A DNA stretch of 64,000 nucleotides from CAYPGJ01 sp050174775 (GCA_050174775.1 JBFXJP010000010.1:1-64000); one strand, 5' to 3'. Positions 41,896-50,487 are shown, counted from the stretch's first letter. Numbers and translations are program-made. The notes: generated from the letters alone by a model not told the origin.

Positions 41896-44100
41896 TCAGC
41901 CGTTCCAGCGTTTGAGCCAGAGTGCGTTGAGGACGACGGAGACGGAGGAGAGGGACATGGCGCCTGCGGCGAGCATGGGGTGGAGGTAGCCCAGGGCGGC
42001 GACGGGGACGAGGGCGATGTTGTAGGCGAAGGCCCAGAAGAGGCCGAGGTAGATGCGTCGGAGCATGGCGCGGCTGAGTCGGATGGAGCGCGCGATGGCG
42101 CGGACGTCTCCGCCGACGAGGACGACGTGTCCGGCTTCCATGGCGACGTCTGTCCCTGAACCCATGGCGATGCCGAGGTCGGCGCGGGCGAGGGCGGGGG
42201 CGTCGTTGACGCCGTCGCCGACCATGGCGACGACGCGGCCTGCTTCCTGCAGCTCGCGGACCTTGGCTTCTTTTTCCTGTGGGCGGACGCCCGCGAGGAC
42301 TTCGTCGACGCCCACGGCCTTGCCTACCGCCTCACCCGTCGCGCGGTTGTCGCCGGTCATGAGGATGACGGAGAGGCCCAGGGAGTGGAGGTCATCGACG
42401 GCCTGTTTGGCGCCGTCCTTGAGTGTGTCCTGGAGGGCGATGTGGGCGAGGAGTGTGTTTGAAGTCTCGTCACGGACTTCGACGACGGTGCGGCCTGCGG
42501 CCTGCAGCGTGCGCACGGATTCGGAATCTTCGGAGGGACGGCCGACGAAGATGCGGCGATCTGCCACGTGCGCGCGCACGCCCCCGCCCGCTTCGCTCTC
42601 GAACTCGCTTGCCTCGATGAGCGCGAGTGATCGCTCTTCCGCGTGCCTGACGATGGCGCGCGCGATGGGGTGCTCGCTGCGGGACTCGACGGCGGCGGCC
42701 AGGGCGAGCGCACCGTCTTCGTGTTCGCGCACCTCGACGACTTCCTGCTTGCCTTTGGTGAGCGTGCCCGTCTTGTCGAGGATGATGGCGTTGACGCGCC
42801 CGGCGCGTTCGAGGGCTCCGGCGTTTTTGATGAGGATGCCCCGTCGGGCGCCGAGGCCCGTGCCGACCATGATGGCCGCGGGCGTGGCGAGGCCGAGGGC
42901 GCAGGGGCACGCGACGATGAGGACGGCGACGGCGGCGATCACGCCCTGGGCCCAGTCCCGCGTGAAGCCCCATGCCAGGAGCGTGACGAGCGCGATGACG
43001 AGCACTACGGGCACGAACCACCCGGACACGGCATCGGCGAGCCGCTGGACGCGGGCCTTGCCGGACTGGGCGCGGCGGACCAGATCGACGATCTGCGCGA
43101 GCGCCGCGTCTTTGCCGACCTTGGTGGCTTTGCACACGAGTGCGCCGGAGGCGTTGACGGTCCCTCCGATGACCTCGTCGCCCTTGGCCTTGTCGACGGG
43201 GACGGACTCTCCGGTGACCATGGACTCATCCACGGCGCTCTTGCCCTCGAGGACGACGCCGTCGACGGGCACGCGTTGCCCCGGGCGGACGATCACCTCG
43301 TCCCCCACCACGATCTCGCGCACGGGCAGCTCGACCTCGCGCCCCTGCCGACGCACGATGCCCACGGCGGGCTGGAGGTCCATGAGCGAGGCGATGGAGG
43401 AGCCCGCGGAGGCGCGAGCGCGGGCCTCCATCCATTTGCCCAGCGCGATGAGCGCGAGGATCACGGCCGCGGTGTCGAAGTAGAAATGATGGGCGCCGGA
43501 GAGGAGGGTATAGAGGCTGTACAGGAATGCGACGGACGTGCCGAGGGCGACGAGCGTGTCCATGTTGGCGGACGCGTGCTTGAGGGCGCGCCAGGCGCCC
43601 TTGTAGTAGGCCGCGCCGATGTAGAGCTGCAGGGGGGTGGTGAGCGCGAGCTGCAGCCACCCGCTCCACGTCGTCATGACGAACATGCCGAGGATGGCGA
43701 CGGGGATGGCGAACGCCACACCGACGAGCGCACGGGTGCGCCACTGCGCGGCTTCCTTCTCGTTGTCGGCGAGCAGGTGCTGCGCGTGGTCATCGTGTGC
43801 CGTGTGGTCGGGATGGTGGTGGACGTGGAGGTCGGTTGCACCGACGTCGCTTCGCGAAGTCGGTGGCACGCGGGCATCGCCTTCGGCGCGGATGGACTTC
43901 ACGTCGTACCCGGCCCGCTCGACGGCCTCGCGGACCGCGCGCTCGCGGGCTCGGGCGTCATCCACGTCCACCACGGCCTCGCGCATGGCGAAGTTGACGC
44001 TGGCGTCGGTGACGCCCTCGGCGTGCTTGAGGGCCTTTTCGATGCGTGCGACGCAGGAGCCGCAGTGCATCCCGTCGATACGGAGGGTGAGTTGTCCCAT
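41896..44100 (-). CDS. copA: Copper-translocating P-type ATPase
   Basis: The 734-residue P1B-type pump has an N-terminal HMA domain with GMHCGSC (C13, C16), a His-rich linker (DLHVHHHPDHTAHDDHAQH), and eight predicted membrane helices. The Cu+ site is CPC in IVACPCALGLATP, the phosphorylation site is DKTGTLTKG, the HP motif is SEHPIARAI, and the hinge is GDGVNDAPALA. The CPC and single HMA domain indicate Cu+ export from the cytoplasm. The open frame runs back to 44535, but the domain begins at 44100. Divergent from rlmE; no CsoR or CueR gene is adjacent. Confidence 0.95.
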   Translation of the reverse strand: MGQLTLRIDGMHCGSCVARIEKALKHAEGVTDASVNFAMREAVVDVDDARARERAVREAVERAGYDVKSIRAEGDARVPPTSRSDVGATDLHVHHHPDHTAHDDHAQHLLADNEKEAAQWRTRALVGVAFAIPVAILGMFVMTTWSGWLQLALTTPLQLYIGAAYYKGAWRALKHASANMDTLVALGTSVAFLYSLYTLLSGAHHFYFDTAAVILALIALGKWMEARARASAGSSIASLMDLQPAVGIVRRQGREVELPVREIVVGDEVIVRPGQRVPVDGVVLEGKSAVDESMVTGESVPVDKAKGDEVIGGTVNASGALVCKATKVGKDAALAQIVDLVRRAQSGKARVQRLADAVSGWFVPVVLVIALVTLLAWGFTRDWAQGVIAAVAVLIVACPCALGLATPAAIMVGTGLGARRGILIKNAGALERAGRVNAIILDKTGTLTKGKQEVVEVREHEDGALALAAAVESRSEHPIARAIVRHAEERSLALIEASEFESEAGGGVRAHVADRRIFVGRPSEDSESVRTLQAAGRTVVEVRDETSNTLLAHIALQDTLKDGAKQAVDDLHSLGLSVILMTGDNRATGEAVGKAVGVDEVLAGVRPQEKEAKVRELQEAGRVVAMVGDGVNDAPALARADLGIAMGSGTDVAMEAGHVVLVGGDVRAIARSIRLSRAMLRRIYLGLFWAFAYNIALVPVAALGYLHPMLAAGAMSLSSVSVVLNALWLKRWNG

Positions 44101-44172
44101 GTGCGTCGGAACGGTAGGCCGAGACCGGGGCGGACAAGGGTCGAGCCCGGGTGTGCGGCGTAGACTGGGCGC

Positions 44173-44766
44173 ATGGCGCCCAGACGCGTGTTGCACGACA
44201 AGTATTTCAAGCAGGCGAAGGAGGAGGGGTATCTTGCGCGCTCGGCGTACAAGCTGAAGGAGCTGCAGCAGCGTTTCGGGCTGATCCGCAAGGGGGATCG
44301 GGTGCTGGATTTGGGCTGTGCGCCGGGGGCGTGGCTGCAGGTGGCGCTGGAGGTCGTGGGCCCGGACGGGGTGGTGGTGGGGCTGGATCTGAAGGAGGTG
44401 GACGAGCGGCTCGTGCCGGGGGCGTTCTCGATGGTGGGTGATGCGTTCGAGATTGATCCGAAGGCGTTGATGGGCGAGTCGGGCAAGCCGTTCGACGTGG
44501 TGCTGTCGGACATGGCGCCGAACACGTCGGGGCACGGCGACGATCTGCGCTCGTCACATCTGTGTCATCGGGTGCTGGACGTGGTGGGCGCGGTGTTGAG
44601 GCCGGGGGGGAACATGGCGATGAAGATTCTGGAGGGGGCGATGTACAACGAGGTGCTGCAGCGGACCAAGGGCATGTTCCCGGATGCGAAGGGGTTCAAG
44701 CCGAAGGCGAGCCGCGAGGTCTCGCGCGAGATGTACATCGTGGGGACGCGGCACAGGCCCGCGTGA
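44173..44766 (+). CDS. rlmE: 23S rRNA (uridine-2'-O-)-methyltransferase RlmE/FtsJ
   Basis: The 197-residue protein methylates the 2'-OH of U2552 in the A loop of 23S rRNA. It has the FtsJ start ARSAYKLKELQQRF with the catalytic Lys, SAM motif VLDLGCAPGAWLQV, catalytic Asp in VLSDMAPNTSG, Lys in MKILEGA and Glu in SREMYIVG. The K-D-K-E tetrad is complete. The start at ATG 44173 lacks a clear ribosome-binding site; it lies 72 bp from the divergent copA start. Confidence 0.94.
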   Translation: MAPRRVLHDKYFKQAKEEGYLARSAYKLKELQQRFGLIRKGDRVLDLGCAPGAWLQVALEVVGPDGVVVGLDLKEVDERLVPGAFSMVGDAFEIDPKALMGESGKPFDVVLSDMAPNTSGHGDDLRSSHLCHRVLDVVGAVLRPGGNMAMKILEGAMYNEVLQRTKGMFPDAKGFKPKASREVSREMYIVGTRHRPA

Positions 44767-44799
44767 GTGTGCCGCCGTAAGCGCCGCTGTGCGGACGGG

Positions 44800-45222
44800 T
44801 CAGTCCTCACACGAAAGAAAGTACTCGGACACGCCGCAGTAGGGGTCGGTGACGATGGTCATCGTCGGCAGGCGGTCCTTGCAGCATACGCCCGCGCACA
44901 TGTATATCACTTCGCAGTCAATATGCACTCGGCGCACGCACGCGAACCATGCCATCCACCACTCGGGGCAGCAGATGCAACAACTGCCCGGCAGCGGATC
45001 GCACAGCGGGACCGGGGGGCAGTACTTCAGCTGGTTCGGCACGAGGAGCCCTTCGGGCGTGATGCACTCGCCCCAGCAGATGCCGTCGTTGTAGTAGCCG
45101 AGGTTGACAGGGTCGCACGTGCAGTGCCACGGGGTGACGGCGTCGGCCTCGCCCGCGAGCGATGCGAGGAGCAGAGCCACGATCGGCGCAACACAGGCCC
45201 TCCGACTTTTCCGTCGATTCAC
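44800..45222 (-). CDS. Secreted cysteine-rich protein of unknown function
   Basis: The 140-residue protein has a clear signal peptide: NRRKSRRACVAPIVALLLASLAGEADA. The mature part of about 112 residues has 17 cysteines, including CTC, SCCICC, VCC and several C-x(3-7)-C pairs, and is rich in Trp, Tyr and Pro. No known Cys-rich fold is recognised. Such density suggests many disulfides or metal binding after export. It lies 28 bp downstream of the pseudopilin-like gene on the same strand, so the two may be co-transcribed. The ATG follows GGAGGTGCG. Confidence 0.75.
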   Translation of the reverse strand: MNRRKSRRACVAPIVALLLASLAGEADAVTPWHCTCDPVNLGYYNDGICWGECITPEGLLVPNQLKYCPPVPLCDPLPGSCCICCPEWWMAWFACVRRVHIDCEVIYMCAGVCCKDRLPTMTIVTDPYCGVSEYFLSCED

Positions 45223-45250
45223 GACCGCACCTCCGTTGAGAGTATTTGCC

Positions 45251-46003
45251 TCAGAAATCGATGCCGAGATACCCGTTCACCGTTTCGAGCACCGGCACGC
45301 CGCGCTCGGCGGTGCGTGACGTGGCGAGGACGGCGGCCGGGAACGCATCGTCCGGCGATCGATCGCTGGCCGAACCATCCGCGAACGCGACTTGCCATCG
45401 TTCAGGCTTGGCGATGAGCGAGCGATGCAGGAGCACGCCTTTGCGGTCGGGGAAGGCGATCTGCGCGCGGCGCACGACGGCGTAATGCTGCGCCTGCTGC
45501 GTGACATTCAGGATCTGTTCGCCGGGCGCGCCCGGCCACATGCCCGGGGACGTCAGCATGGTTTTCGAATACCGGTACAGCGTGGGGAGGTAGCGGGTGC
45601 GAGTCTGCTCGTCGCCGTACTTCGCCATGTTGATCTGGCCGTCCAGATCGTCGTAGCCGAGCGTGCTGTGCCACTCGCGCTTGTAGACCCCGAGGTGCGT
45701 GCCCAGGAGCTGAGGCCACGTACGTGTCTGTGAGAAGTACATGCACTGCTGACTCGGCACGTTCTCCGTCTCGTACGCAGCAGCGCTCGCGGGGTCGCCC
45801 GGAAGCCCCATGTTCGGCATCGAATCGTCATGATCGGCGGACCACACCGCAAAGTCCTGCATGCACACGCGCAGGTGGTCGACATCTGTCAGGCGGGCCG
45901 CTTGGGCCGCGGCGCCCTGGAACGACGTGACGCCTACGAAACCCAGCAGGCTCACGACGAGCGTGGCCGCCACACAATCGGTCAGACGAAAGGACTGTCC
46001 CAC
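45251..46003 (-). CDS. Pseudopilin-like (type II secretion H-domain) protein
   Basis: The 250-residue protein starts with GTG 6 bases after AAAGGAG. Residues 3-30 (QSFRLTDCVAATLVVSLLGF) resemble the prepilin start GFTLIELLVVIAII, with F at +1, L at +3 and a hydrophobic helix. However S replaces the -1 glycine and D replaces the +5 glutamate. The rest, with VCMQDFAVWSADHDDSMPN and a C-terminal RSLIAKPERWQVAFADGS, follows the pattern of planctomycete 'prepilin-type N-terminal cleavage/methylation' surface proteins with their H-x-G-D tail. It ends upstream of the Cys-rich gene. Confidence 0.65.
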   Translation of the reverse strand: MGQSFRLTDCVAATLVVSLLGFVGVTSFQGAAAQAARLTDVDHLRVCMQDFAVWSADHDDSMPNMGLPGDPASAAAYETENVPSQQCMYFSQTRTWPQLLGTHLGVYKREWHSTLGYDDLDGQINMAKYGDEQTRTRYLPTLYRYSKTMLTSPGMWPGAPGEQILNVTQQAQHYAVVRRAQIAFPDRKGVLLHRSLIAKPERWQVAFADGSASDRSPDDAFPAAVLATSRTAERGVPVLETVNGYLGIDF

Positions 46004-46133
46004 GGATGCTCCTTTCCCGCCATGCACACTATATTGTTGCTTGGCGAAAAATCGCTGTACATCAATCCTACGCAATATATCGGCGACTGATGCCGGTATT
46101 CAAGAGTCGGCTTCATATATTGTTCCGATAATG

Positions 46134-46174
46134 AAAGGCCGCGGGCCCCGGCTTGTGCACCGGAGCCCGCGGTC
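46134..46174 (-). terminator. Terminator of the RNase P RNA gene
   Basis: On the minus strand GACCGCGGGCTCCGG pairs with CCGGGGCCCGCGGCC around an 8-base loop, followed by TTT. It lies just past the 3' end of rnpB. The stem is very strong while the T-run is short. Confidence 0.8.
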
Positions 46175-46180
46175 AAGAGA

Positions 46181-46603
46181 GGCCGAACGCGTCCGTACGC
46201 CGAATTCTGTGCCCGCGTCGGTGTGACCCGTCGTGGGCTCGCGACCATTTCTCTGGGCGGCTCGTTGCCGAGCCGCTCGAGCGGTCTACCCGCCGTCCGC
46301 CATCGCTGGGCGCCCGGACCCGGCGCCGACCTTGCGGTCGCGGAGGCTGCTTGACCTTGCACGCGGTGGGGCTTGCCGTGCCACGCTCGTCACCGAGCGC
46401 GCGGTGCGCTCTTACCGCACCGTTTCACCCTTGCCTGATCCCCTTGCGGGGCCATCGGCGGTTTGTTCTCTGTGGCGCTATCCCTCGCCTCTCGGCCTCG
46501 AAAGAGAGGCGGGTGGGTGTTGCCCACCACCGTGGTCCATGACGTGTTCGGACGTTCCTCCGGCGGCATGGGCCGCCGGCGGTCGCGTGTCCGCGTTCGC
46601 CGG
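46181..46603 (-). ncRNA. rnpB: RNase P RNA, bacterial type A
   Basis: On the minus strand the 5' region carries GGAGGAACGTCCGAACAC, the conserved GAGGAAAGUCCG start. The middle has ACAGAGAACAAACCGCC, then GGCAAGGGTGAAACGG, GTGCGGTAAGAGCGCACC and the later AGGCTGCTTGAGCC-like region, reading AAGCAGCCTCCGCGACC. The 3' end has ACAGAATTCGGC, the closing half of P4. The terminal helix P1 is CGAACGCG (46592-46599) pairing with CGCGTTCG (46184-46191). It is the catalytic RNA that trims pre-tRNA 5' ends. Confidence 0.96.
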
Positions 46604-46634
46604 ATGGTAGGCGTGGCGGTAGCATCCCGCCCGT

Positions 46635-47720
46635 ATGCCCTCGGGCGGAACGACATCCAAAGGACCGTCGTGGCGGGCGCTCGTCTGGCTTGAAGAGAGC
46701 CAGAGCGCGCTCGTGCGGCAGATCGGCGAGGTGGCGCGCATGCGCGTCACGGCGTGTGGCTGTCCGGGACGCGGACGCAGCGCGTCGGTGGCGGAAAGTC
46801 TGGGGGCCGAAGGGTTTACGGATCTGCGCCACGCGCTGACCTCGGCGGAGGTGGACGTTGCGCTCTTCGCGACGGCCGCGGGTGAGGAAGGCAAGGGGCC
46901 CTCCCCGCTCGATGACGCGGAGACATTGCGGATCGCGGGAGAGCGTGGCGTGGCGCTGGTAAGCCTGGAACCGAGCCCGTCCTCGGTGGTCATGTCTCGG
47001 AGGGTGACAAAGGCGCTGACGGGGGTTGGTCGTGCGGAGGGGAGCGCGATCGTGAAGTTCGTGCCGAGCACGAGAAGAACCAAAGGCTTCCGCGCGGCGC
47101 GCGAGGTGCTGGAGGCGGTGGGTCCCGCACGGACCGTCTCGATCTCCCAGCGGAGCGGACTGGGGCAGGGCTCGCTCAGCGCGAAGCTCTACGACGCGAT
47201 GCTCACGCTGCTCGTGCTGCAGGGCGAGCCGGAAGTGATCGACGCGGCCAACTCGGGGCCGGACACCTCCGGGGGCGTGCATCTGGCGCCGGGCGAGAAC
47301 CTGCGCACCCTGCGGGGCGACATGACCGCGAACCTGCGGTTCGGGTCGGGGCGGTCGGCGTCGATCGTCCTGAGCGAGTCGGCGGGCAGATGGTTCCGCG
47401 GCGTGACGGTGATCTCGCGCGGCGGATGCGTGCGCCTCGACGACAAATCCTTCGAAGTCATCGACCAGACCGGCCGGACCACCGATCGGTCAAGAACCAG
47501 GCTCACCACGGGCGGGAGAGAGGACCCTGACGCGACGCCGGAAGCGGGCGGAGCGCAGGCGATGGGCGAGCAGATCGCGGCCATTCTCGAGGGCCGAGCG
47601 GAATCCGAGAGCGCCGTGGAGCGGGAGACCGCTCTGGCGATGTGTGAAGCGGCGCTGCTGAGCGCACGCACGGGGCAGGGGGAATCTCCCGCCACCATCC
47701 TGCGGATGGCCGGGGGCTGA
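46635..47720 (+). CDS. Degenerate Gfo/Idh/MocA-like protein
   Basis: The 361-residue protein has the general outline of Gfo/Idh/MocA oxidoreductases: an N-terminal alpha/beta half with VDVALFATAA, then a half with SLSAKLYDAMLTLLVL and TANLRFGSGRSASI. It ends LAMCEAALLSARTGQGE, the usual final helix. The GxGxxG cofactor motif is absent and the catalytic EKP is replaced by SLEPSPSS, so dehydrogenase activity is doubtful. It starts only about 30 bp from the 5' end of divergent rnpB. Function is unknown; the family call rests on overall layout. Confidence 0.55.
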   Translation: MPSGGTTSKGPSWRALVWLEESQSALVRQIGEVARMRVTACGCPGRGRSASVAESLGAEGFTDLRHALTSAEVDVALFATAAGEEGKGPSPLDDAETLRIAGERGVALVSLEPSPSSVVMSRRVTKALTGVGRAEGSAIVKFVPSTRRTKGFRAAREVLEAVGPARTVSISQRSGLGQGSLSAKLYDAMLTLLVLQGEPEVIDAANSGPDTSGGVHLAPGENLRTLRGDMTANLRFGSGRSASIVLSESAGRWFRGVTVISRGGCVRLDDKSFEVIDQTGRTTDRSRTRLTTGGREDPDATPEAGGAQAMGEQIAAILEGRAESESAVERETALAMCEAALLSARTGQGESPATILRMAGG

Positions 47721-47849
47721 TCGGGTCGGGCGTGAAATGCGCGGGAAACACGAACCTCAACCCGGGCGGCGCGCATCAGTACTAGAGTCACCGACGAGCC
47801 GCGAGGCGTGCGCCCACGGCAACCAGGCCCCAGGACCAAGGAGCAGCGA

Positions 47850-48359
47850 ATGCGAGGATGGATGACGGGCGCGGGCATGTTGGGCGCGGCAAGCGTGATC
47901 TGCGTGGCGGCGCTGGCGGGCGATGAGAAGATCATCCCGGCGGGCTCGATCGCGCCGGAGTGGACGCTCAAGGACTCGTCCAACAAGGACCACAAACTCT
48001 CCGACTACAAGGGCAAGATCGTCGTCATGGACTTCTGGGCCACCTGGTGCGGACCGTGCAAGCGCGCCATGCCCACCGTGCAGAAGATCCACGAGGAGTA
48101 CAAGGACAAGGACGTCGTGGTGTTCGGCGTGAACTGCTGGGAGAAGAGCGATCCCGCCCAGTACATGCGCCAGCAGAAGTACACCTACACGCTTCTCCTC
48201 CGCGCCGACGACGTCGCCGCGAAGTACGGCGTCGGCGGCATCCCCGCCTTCTTCATCATCGACCGTGACGGCAAGGTCGCCTTCAGCGAGACGGGCTTCG
48301 GCCCCAACAGCGAGAAGGAGATCCGCGCCGCGCTCGAGAAGCTGATGAACAAGTCCTGA
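47850..48359 (+). CDS. Exported TlpA/ResA-like thioredoxin
   Basis: The 169-residue protein has a signal peptide (MRGWMTGAGMLGAASVICVAALAG) and an AhpC/TlpA-type thioredoxin fold. The redox site is FWATWCGPCKRAMP (C-x2-C), the cis-proline region is GGIPAFFIID, and KDSSNKDHKLSDYKGK marks the start. It likely reduces disulfides or handles cytochrome-maturation thiols outside the cytoplasm. AAGGAG lies 6 bases before the ATG. No ccm or res gene is adjacent. A terminator follows 33 bp downstream. Confidence 0.92.
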   Translation: MRGWMTGAGMLGAASVICVAALAGDEKIIPAGSIAPEWTLKDSSNKDHKLSDYKGKIVVMDFWATWCGPCKRAMPTVQKIHEEYKDKDVVVFGVNCWEKSDPAQYMRQQKYTYTLLLRADDVAAKYGVGGIPAFFIIDRDGKVAFSETGFGPNSEKEIRAALEKLMNKS

Positions 48360-48392
48360 GGCGCACAGCACTCAACGCACACGAATCCCCAG

Positions 48393-48417
48393 CCCCGCGC
48401 ACCCGCGCGGGGTTTTT
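48393..48417 (+). terminator. Intrinsic terminator after the TlpA-like gene
   Basis: CCCCGCGC (48393-48400) pairs perfectly with GCGCGGGG (48405-48412) around ACCC, followed by TTTTT. Confidence 0.93.
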
Positions 48418-48437
48418 CGTTGCGCTCCCGCAGCGCC

Positions 48438-48728
48438 TCAACCCTCCAGATCGAGCGAGGGCTTCGCGTCCGCCGTCGTCGAGCCGTCGCGACCGTACAT
48501 CGCGTGCTCCTGACGGTCCTCGTGCGATTCCTCGTGCGAGTTCCCCTTGGTCGAGCGCACCGCCTCGGCCAGCGAAACCTCATCCACCGGCGCCTCCAAA
48601 CCCTCAGGGTTCAGATGGAAACGGCGATTCTCCGCCTCCGCCGCGCGACGCGTGTCGCGCACCGCGTTCCGCTCCGCCTGCGCGGAGCCCGCCAGCGAGG
48701 ACGCGATGGTCGGGGAAATGGGGTCCAT
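48438..48728 (-). CDS. Small hypothetical protein
   Basis: The 96-residue product is hydrophilic and probably helical or disordered: MDPISPTIASSLAGSAQAE, then RDTRRAAEAENRRFHLN and the acidic/His-rich HEESHEDRQEHAMYGRDG. No signal, membrane segment or motif is recognised. The composition differs from a random shadow frame, and the opposite strand here has no better candidate, which supports a real gene. It lies 69 bp upstream-adjacent to the HIT/ispF operon end but on its own. No function is proposed. Confidence 0.5.
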   Translation of the reverse strand: MDPISPTIASSLAGSAQAERNAVRDTRRAAEAENRRFHLNPEGLEAPVDEVSLAEAVRSTKGNSHEESHEDRQEHAMYGRDGSTTADAKPSLDLEG

Positions 48729-48797
48729 GCATGTTCACTATCGGCGCCTTCTGCGCTCCCCCTTTCAAGAGCGTCTGAGAACCCTGCCGAAGGCCGA

Positions 48798-49268
48798 TTA
48801 CCGGACGGCTCGCGCGCCGATCGCGTCCCGCAACGCCCCCATCAGCCCCGCGTGGCGCGCGACATCGAACACATCCTCCCGCCGCACCGCAGACGCCGGG
48901 AACGCCCAGTACACCTTCGTCCGGGTCTCCTCTCCCTCATCCTCGAACCTCGGCATCGCGTGCGCATGCAGCGTCGGATCGACGTTCCCGAAAATCGCAT
49001 AGTTCATCCGGCGAAACCGACGCGCGGGCAGCGCAACCCCGAGCGCCGCGGGAATCACATCCCCCAGAAACGCCAGGTCCGTGAGAAACCTCGCGCGCGC
49101 ATCCTCGGAAAGTTCATTGAGCGAGCCCGCGAGCGGGTCCGCGATCAGCACGCAGTACCCGGGGAGCGTCTGCTGCTCGAAGAGCGTCACGAACCCCGAT
49201 GCCAACCGCGCCACGAGGGCAGGGTGCGTCCCTGCTCGGCACGCGCGCCACTGCTCCTCGATCGTCAT
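48798..49268 (-). CDS. HIT-like nucleotide hydrolase/transferase
   Basis: The 156-residue protein has the core of the HIT fold: PGYCVLIADPLAGSLNELSE, where nucleotides bind, and the histidine triad region NVDPTLHAHAMPRF, giving H-x-H-x-M-P-R as in Ap4A-hydrolase and galT-type relatives. The product may cleave dinucleoside polyphosphates or AMP-esters. The ATG at 49268 overlaps the ispF stop (ATGA at 49265-49268), so the longer upstream frame is rejected as ispF antisense-frame noise. Confidence 0.75.
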   Translation of the reverse strand: MTIEEQWRACRAGTHPALVARLASGFVTLFEQQTLPGYCVLIADPLAGSLNELSEDARARFLTDLAFLGDVIPAALGVALPARRFRRMNYAIFGNVDPTLHAHAMPRFEDEGEETRTKVYWAFPASAVRREDVFDVARHAGLMGALRDAIGARAVR

Positions 49269-49810
49269 CGCCAACGCCCCGATGTCGAGCCCGACGCCGC
49301 CCCTTTCTTCACCAGCAGCACCACGGCGTGCGCCTCCACGGCCCGCCCCTCCCCCACCGCGTCCACGCCCTCGTGCGACTTCCCCTTGAGATTCACGGCC
49401 GCGGGCTCCACCGAGAGAATCTTCGCGATGTTCTCGCGGATCCGATCCTTCACCGGCCCAAGCCTCGGCCGCTCCAGAATCACCGTGCAATCCAGGTTCG
49501 CCACCACCCACCCCGCCGCCGCAACTTTGTGGGCCGCCTCGGCCAGAAACACAGCGGAATCCTGAGCGTCGTGGCGCGGATCGTTGTCCGGGAACAGCTG
49601 CCCGATGTCCGGGAGCGACAATGCCCCCAGCAGGGCGTCGGTGATGGCGTGGTAGAGGGCGTCCCCGTCCGAGTGGGCCACGGGGCCCTGAGGGTGCTCC
49701 AGCAGCAGTCCGCCCAGCACAAACGGCCGCCCTCGACCCTGTGGGGGAGGGGGCTCAAGCCGGTGCAGGTCGTAGCCATGTCCGATACGGATTGCGGAAG
49801 GGATCGACAT
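49265..49810 (-). CDS. ispF: 2-C-methyl-D-erythritol 2,4-cyclodiphosphate synthase
   Basis: The 181-residue enzyme of the MEP isoprenoid pathway has the zinc ligands in GHGYDLHRL and HSDGDALYHAITDALLGA, then the FPDNDPRHDAQDS and DCTVILERPRLGP stretches. KGKSHEGVDAVGEG completes the active site. It converts CDP-ME-2-phosphate to MEcPP. A C-terminal extension (GAASGSTSGRWR) is added. Its stop overlaps the start of the HIT gene; it lies divergent to a lipoprotein gene with about 140 bp between. Confidence 0.95.
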   Translation of the reverse strand: MSIPSAIRIGHGYDLHRLEPPPPQGRGRPFVLGGLLLEHPQGPVAHSDGDALYHAITDALLGALSLPDIGQLFPDNDPRHDAQDSAVFLAEAAHKVAAAGWVVANLDCTVILERPRLGPVKDRIRENIAKILSVEPAAVNLKGKSHEGVDAVGEGRAVEAHAVVLLVKKGAASGSTSGRWR

Positions 49811-49947
49811 GAGGGGGTGTGAACGGGCGGTTTGCCCAATTTGGCGTGCGGATTGACCGATCGTATGGTACCCGCCGCGGCGCGCGGGCCGCGCATGGCG
49901 GCGAACGCCCGCCGGCTCACCGACGTAGGGTCAGGACGGAGACAGGC

Positions 49948-50460
49948 ATGACACGGAATCGGCTCGGCTGGATGGCGATGGCAGGCGTGCTGGCCCTTAC
50001 GGGCTGCTACTACGAGGGTGGCCCCCTCTCCTCCCAGGACCGCTTCACCTACGTGAGCCGGCCCTTCCAGCCCTGGACCGTCGACCTCGTCGACGTCCGC
50101 ACCGGCGAGACCATCTGGTCGGTCGACGTCCCCGTCGGCCAGCAGCTCGTCGTCGACTTCCAATCCGCCAAGTCCGGCACGAACGTCGACCCCTGGCGCC
50201 CCGACACGATGCTGTGGGACGTCATGCCCGAGGGCCGCCGCTTCGGCGCCCTCAGCAACAAGATGTCCGTGCCCGCCAGCAACGCGCGCCGCCTCGAGCC
50301 CAAGCTCCGCGCGGTCCCCGAGCTGCCCAGCGAGCCCTACGCCAGCGCCCCCACCCCGGCCCCCGAGACGGCCCCGATCGAGCCCGCCCCCGCGGCCGAG
50401 CCGACCGCGCCGCCCTCTGAGCCCTCCAGCGGCAACGGCGACGGCGCGCAGCCACACTAA
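49948..50460 (+). CDS. Putative lipoprotein of unknown function
   Basis: The 170-residue protein has a lipoprotein signal ending LALTGC (lipobox L-T-G-C). A beta-rich domain follows (YVSRPFQPWTVDLVDVRTGE, then IWSVDVPVGQQLVVDF), and a Pro/Ala-rich tail of about 45 residues ends GNGDGAQPH. The ATG at 49948 is chosen because the signal starts there, with GGACGGAGACAGG upstream. No family is recognised. The C-terminal low-complexity tail is a common cell-wall or outer-membrane spacer. Confidence 0.7.
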   Translation: MTRNRLGWMAMAGVLALTGCYYEGGPLSSQDRFTYVSRPFQPWTVDLVDVRTGETIWSVDVPVGQQLVVDFQSAKSGTNVDPWRPDTMLWDVMPEGRRFGALSNKMSVPASNARRLEPKLRAVPELPSEPYASAPTPAPETAPIEPAPAAEPTAPPSEPSSGNGDGAQPH

Positions 50461-50487
50461 GCCGCTCCCCGCCTCACCCTCACGACA

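Noticed and set aside
44101..44535. N-terminal extension of the copper ATPase
   Set aside because: This frame is antisense to rlmE and Arg/His-rich. The HMA domain starts right at the ATG at 44100.
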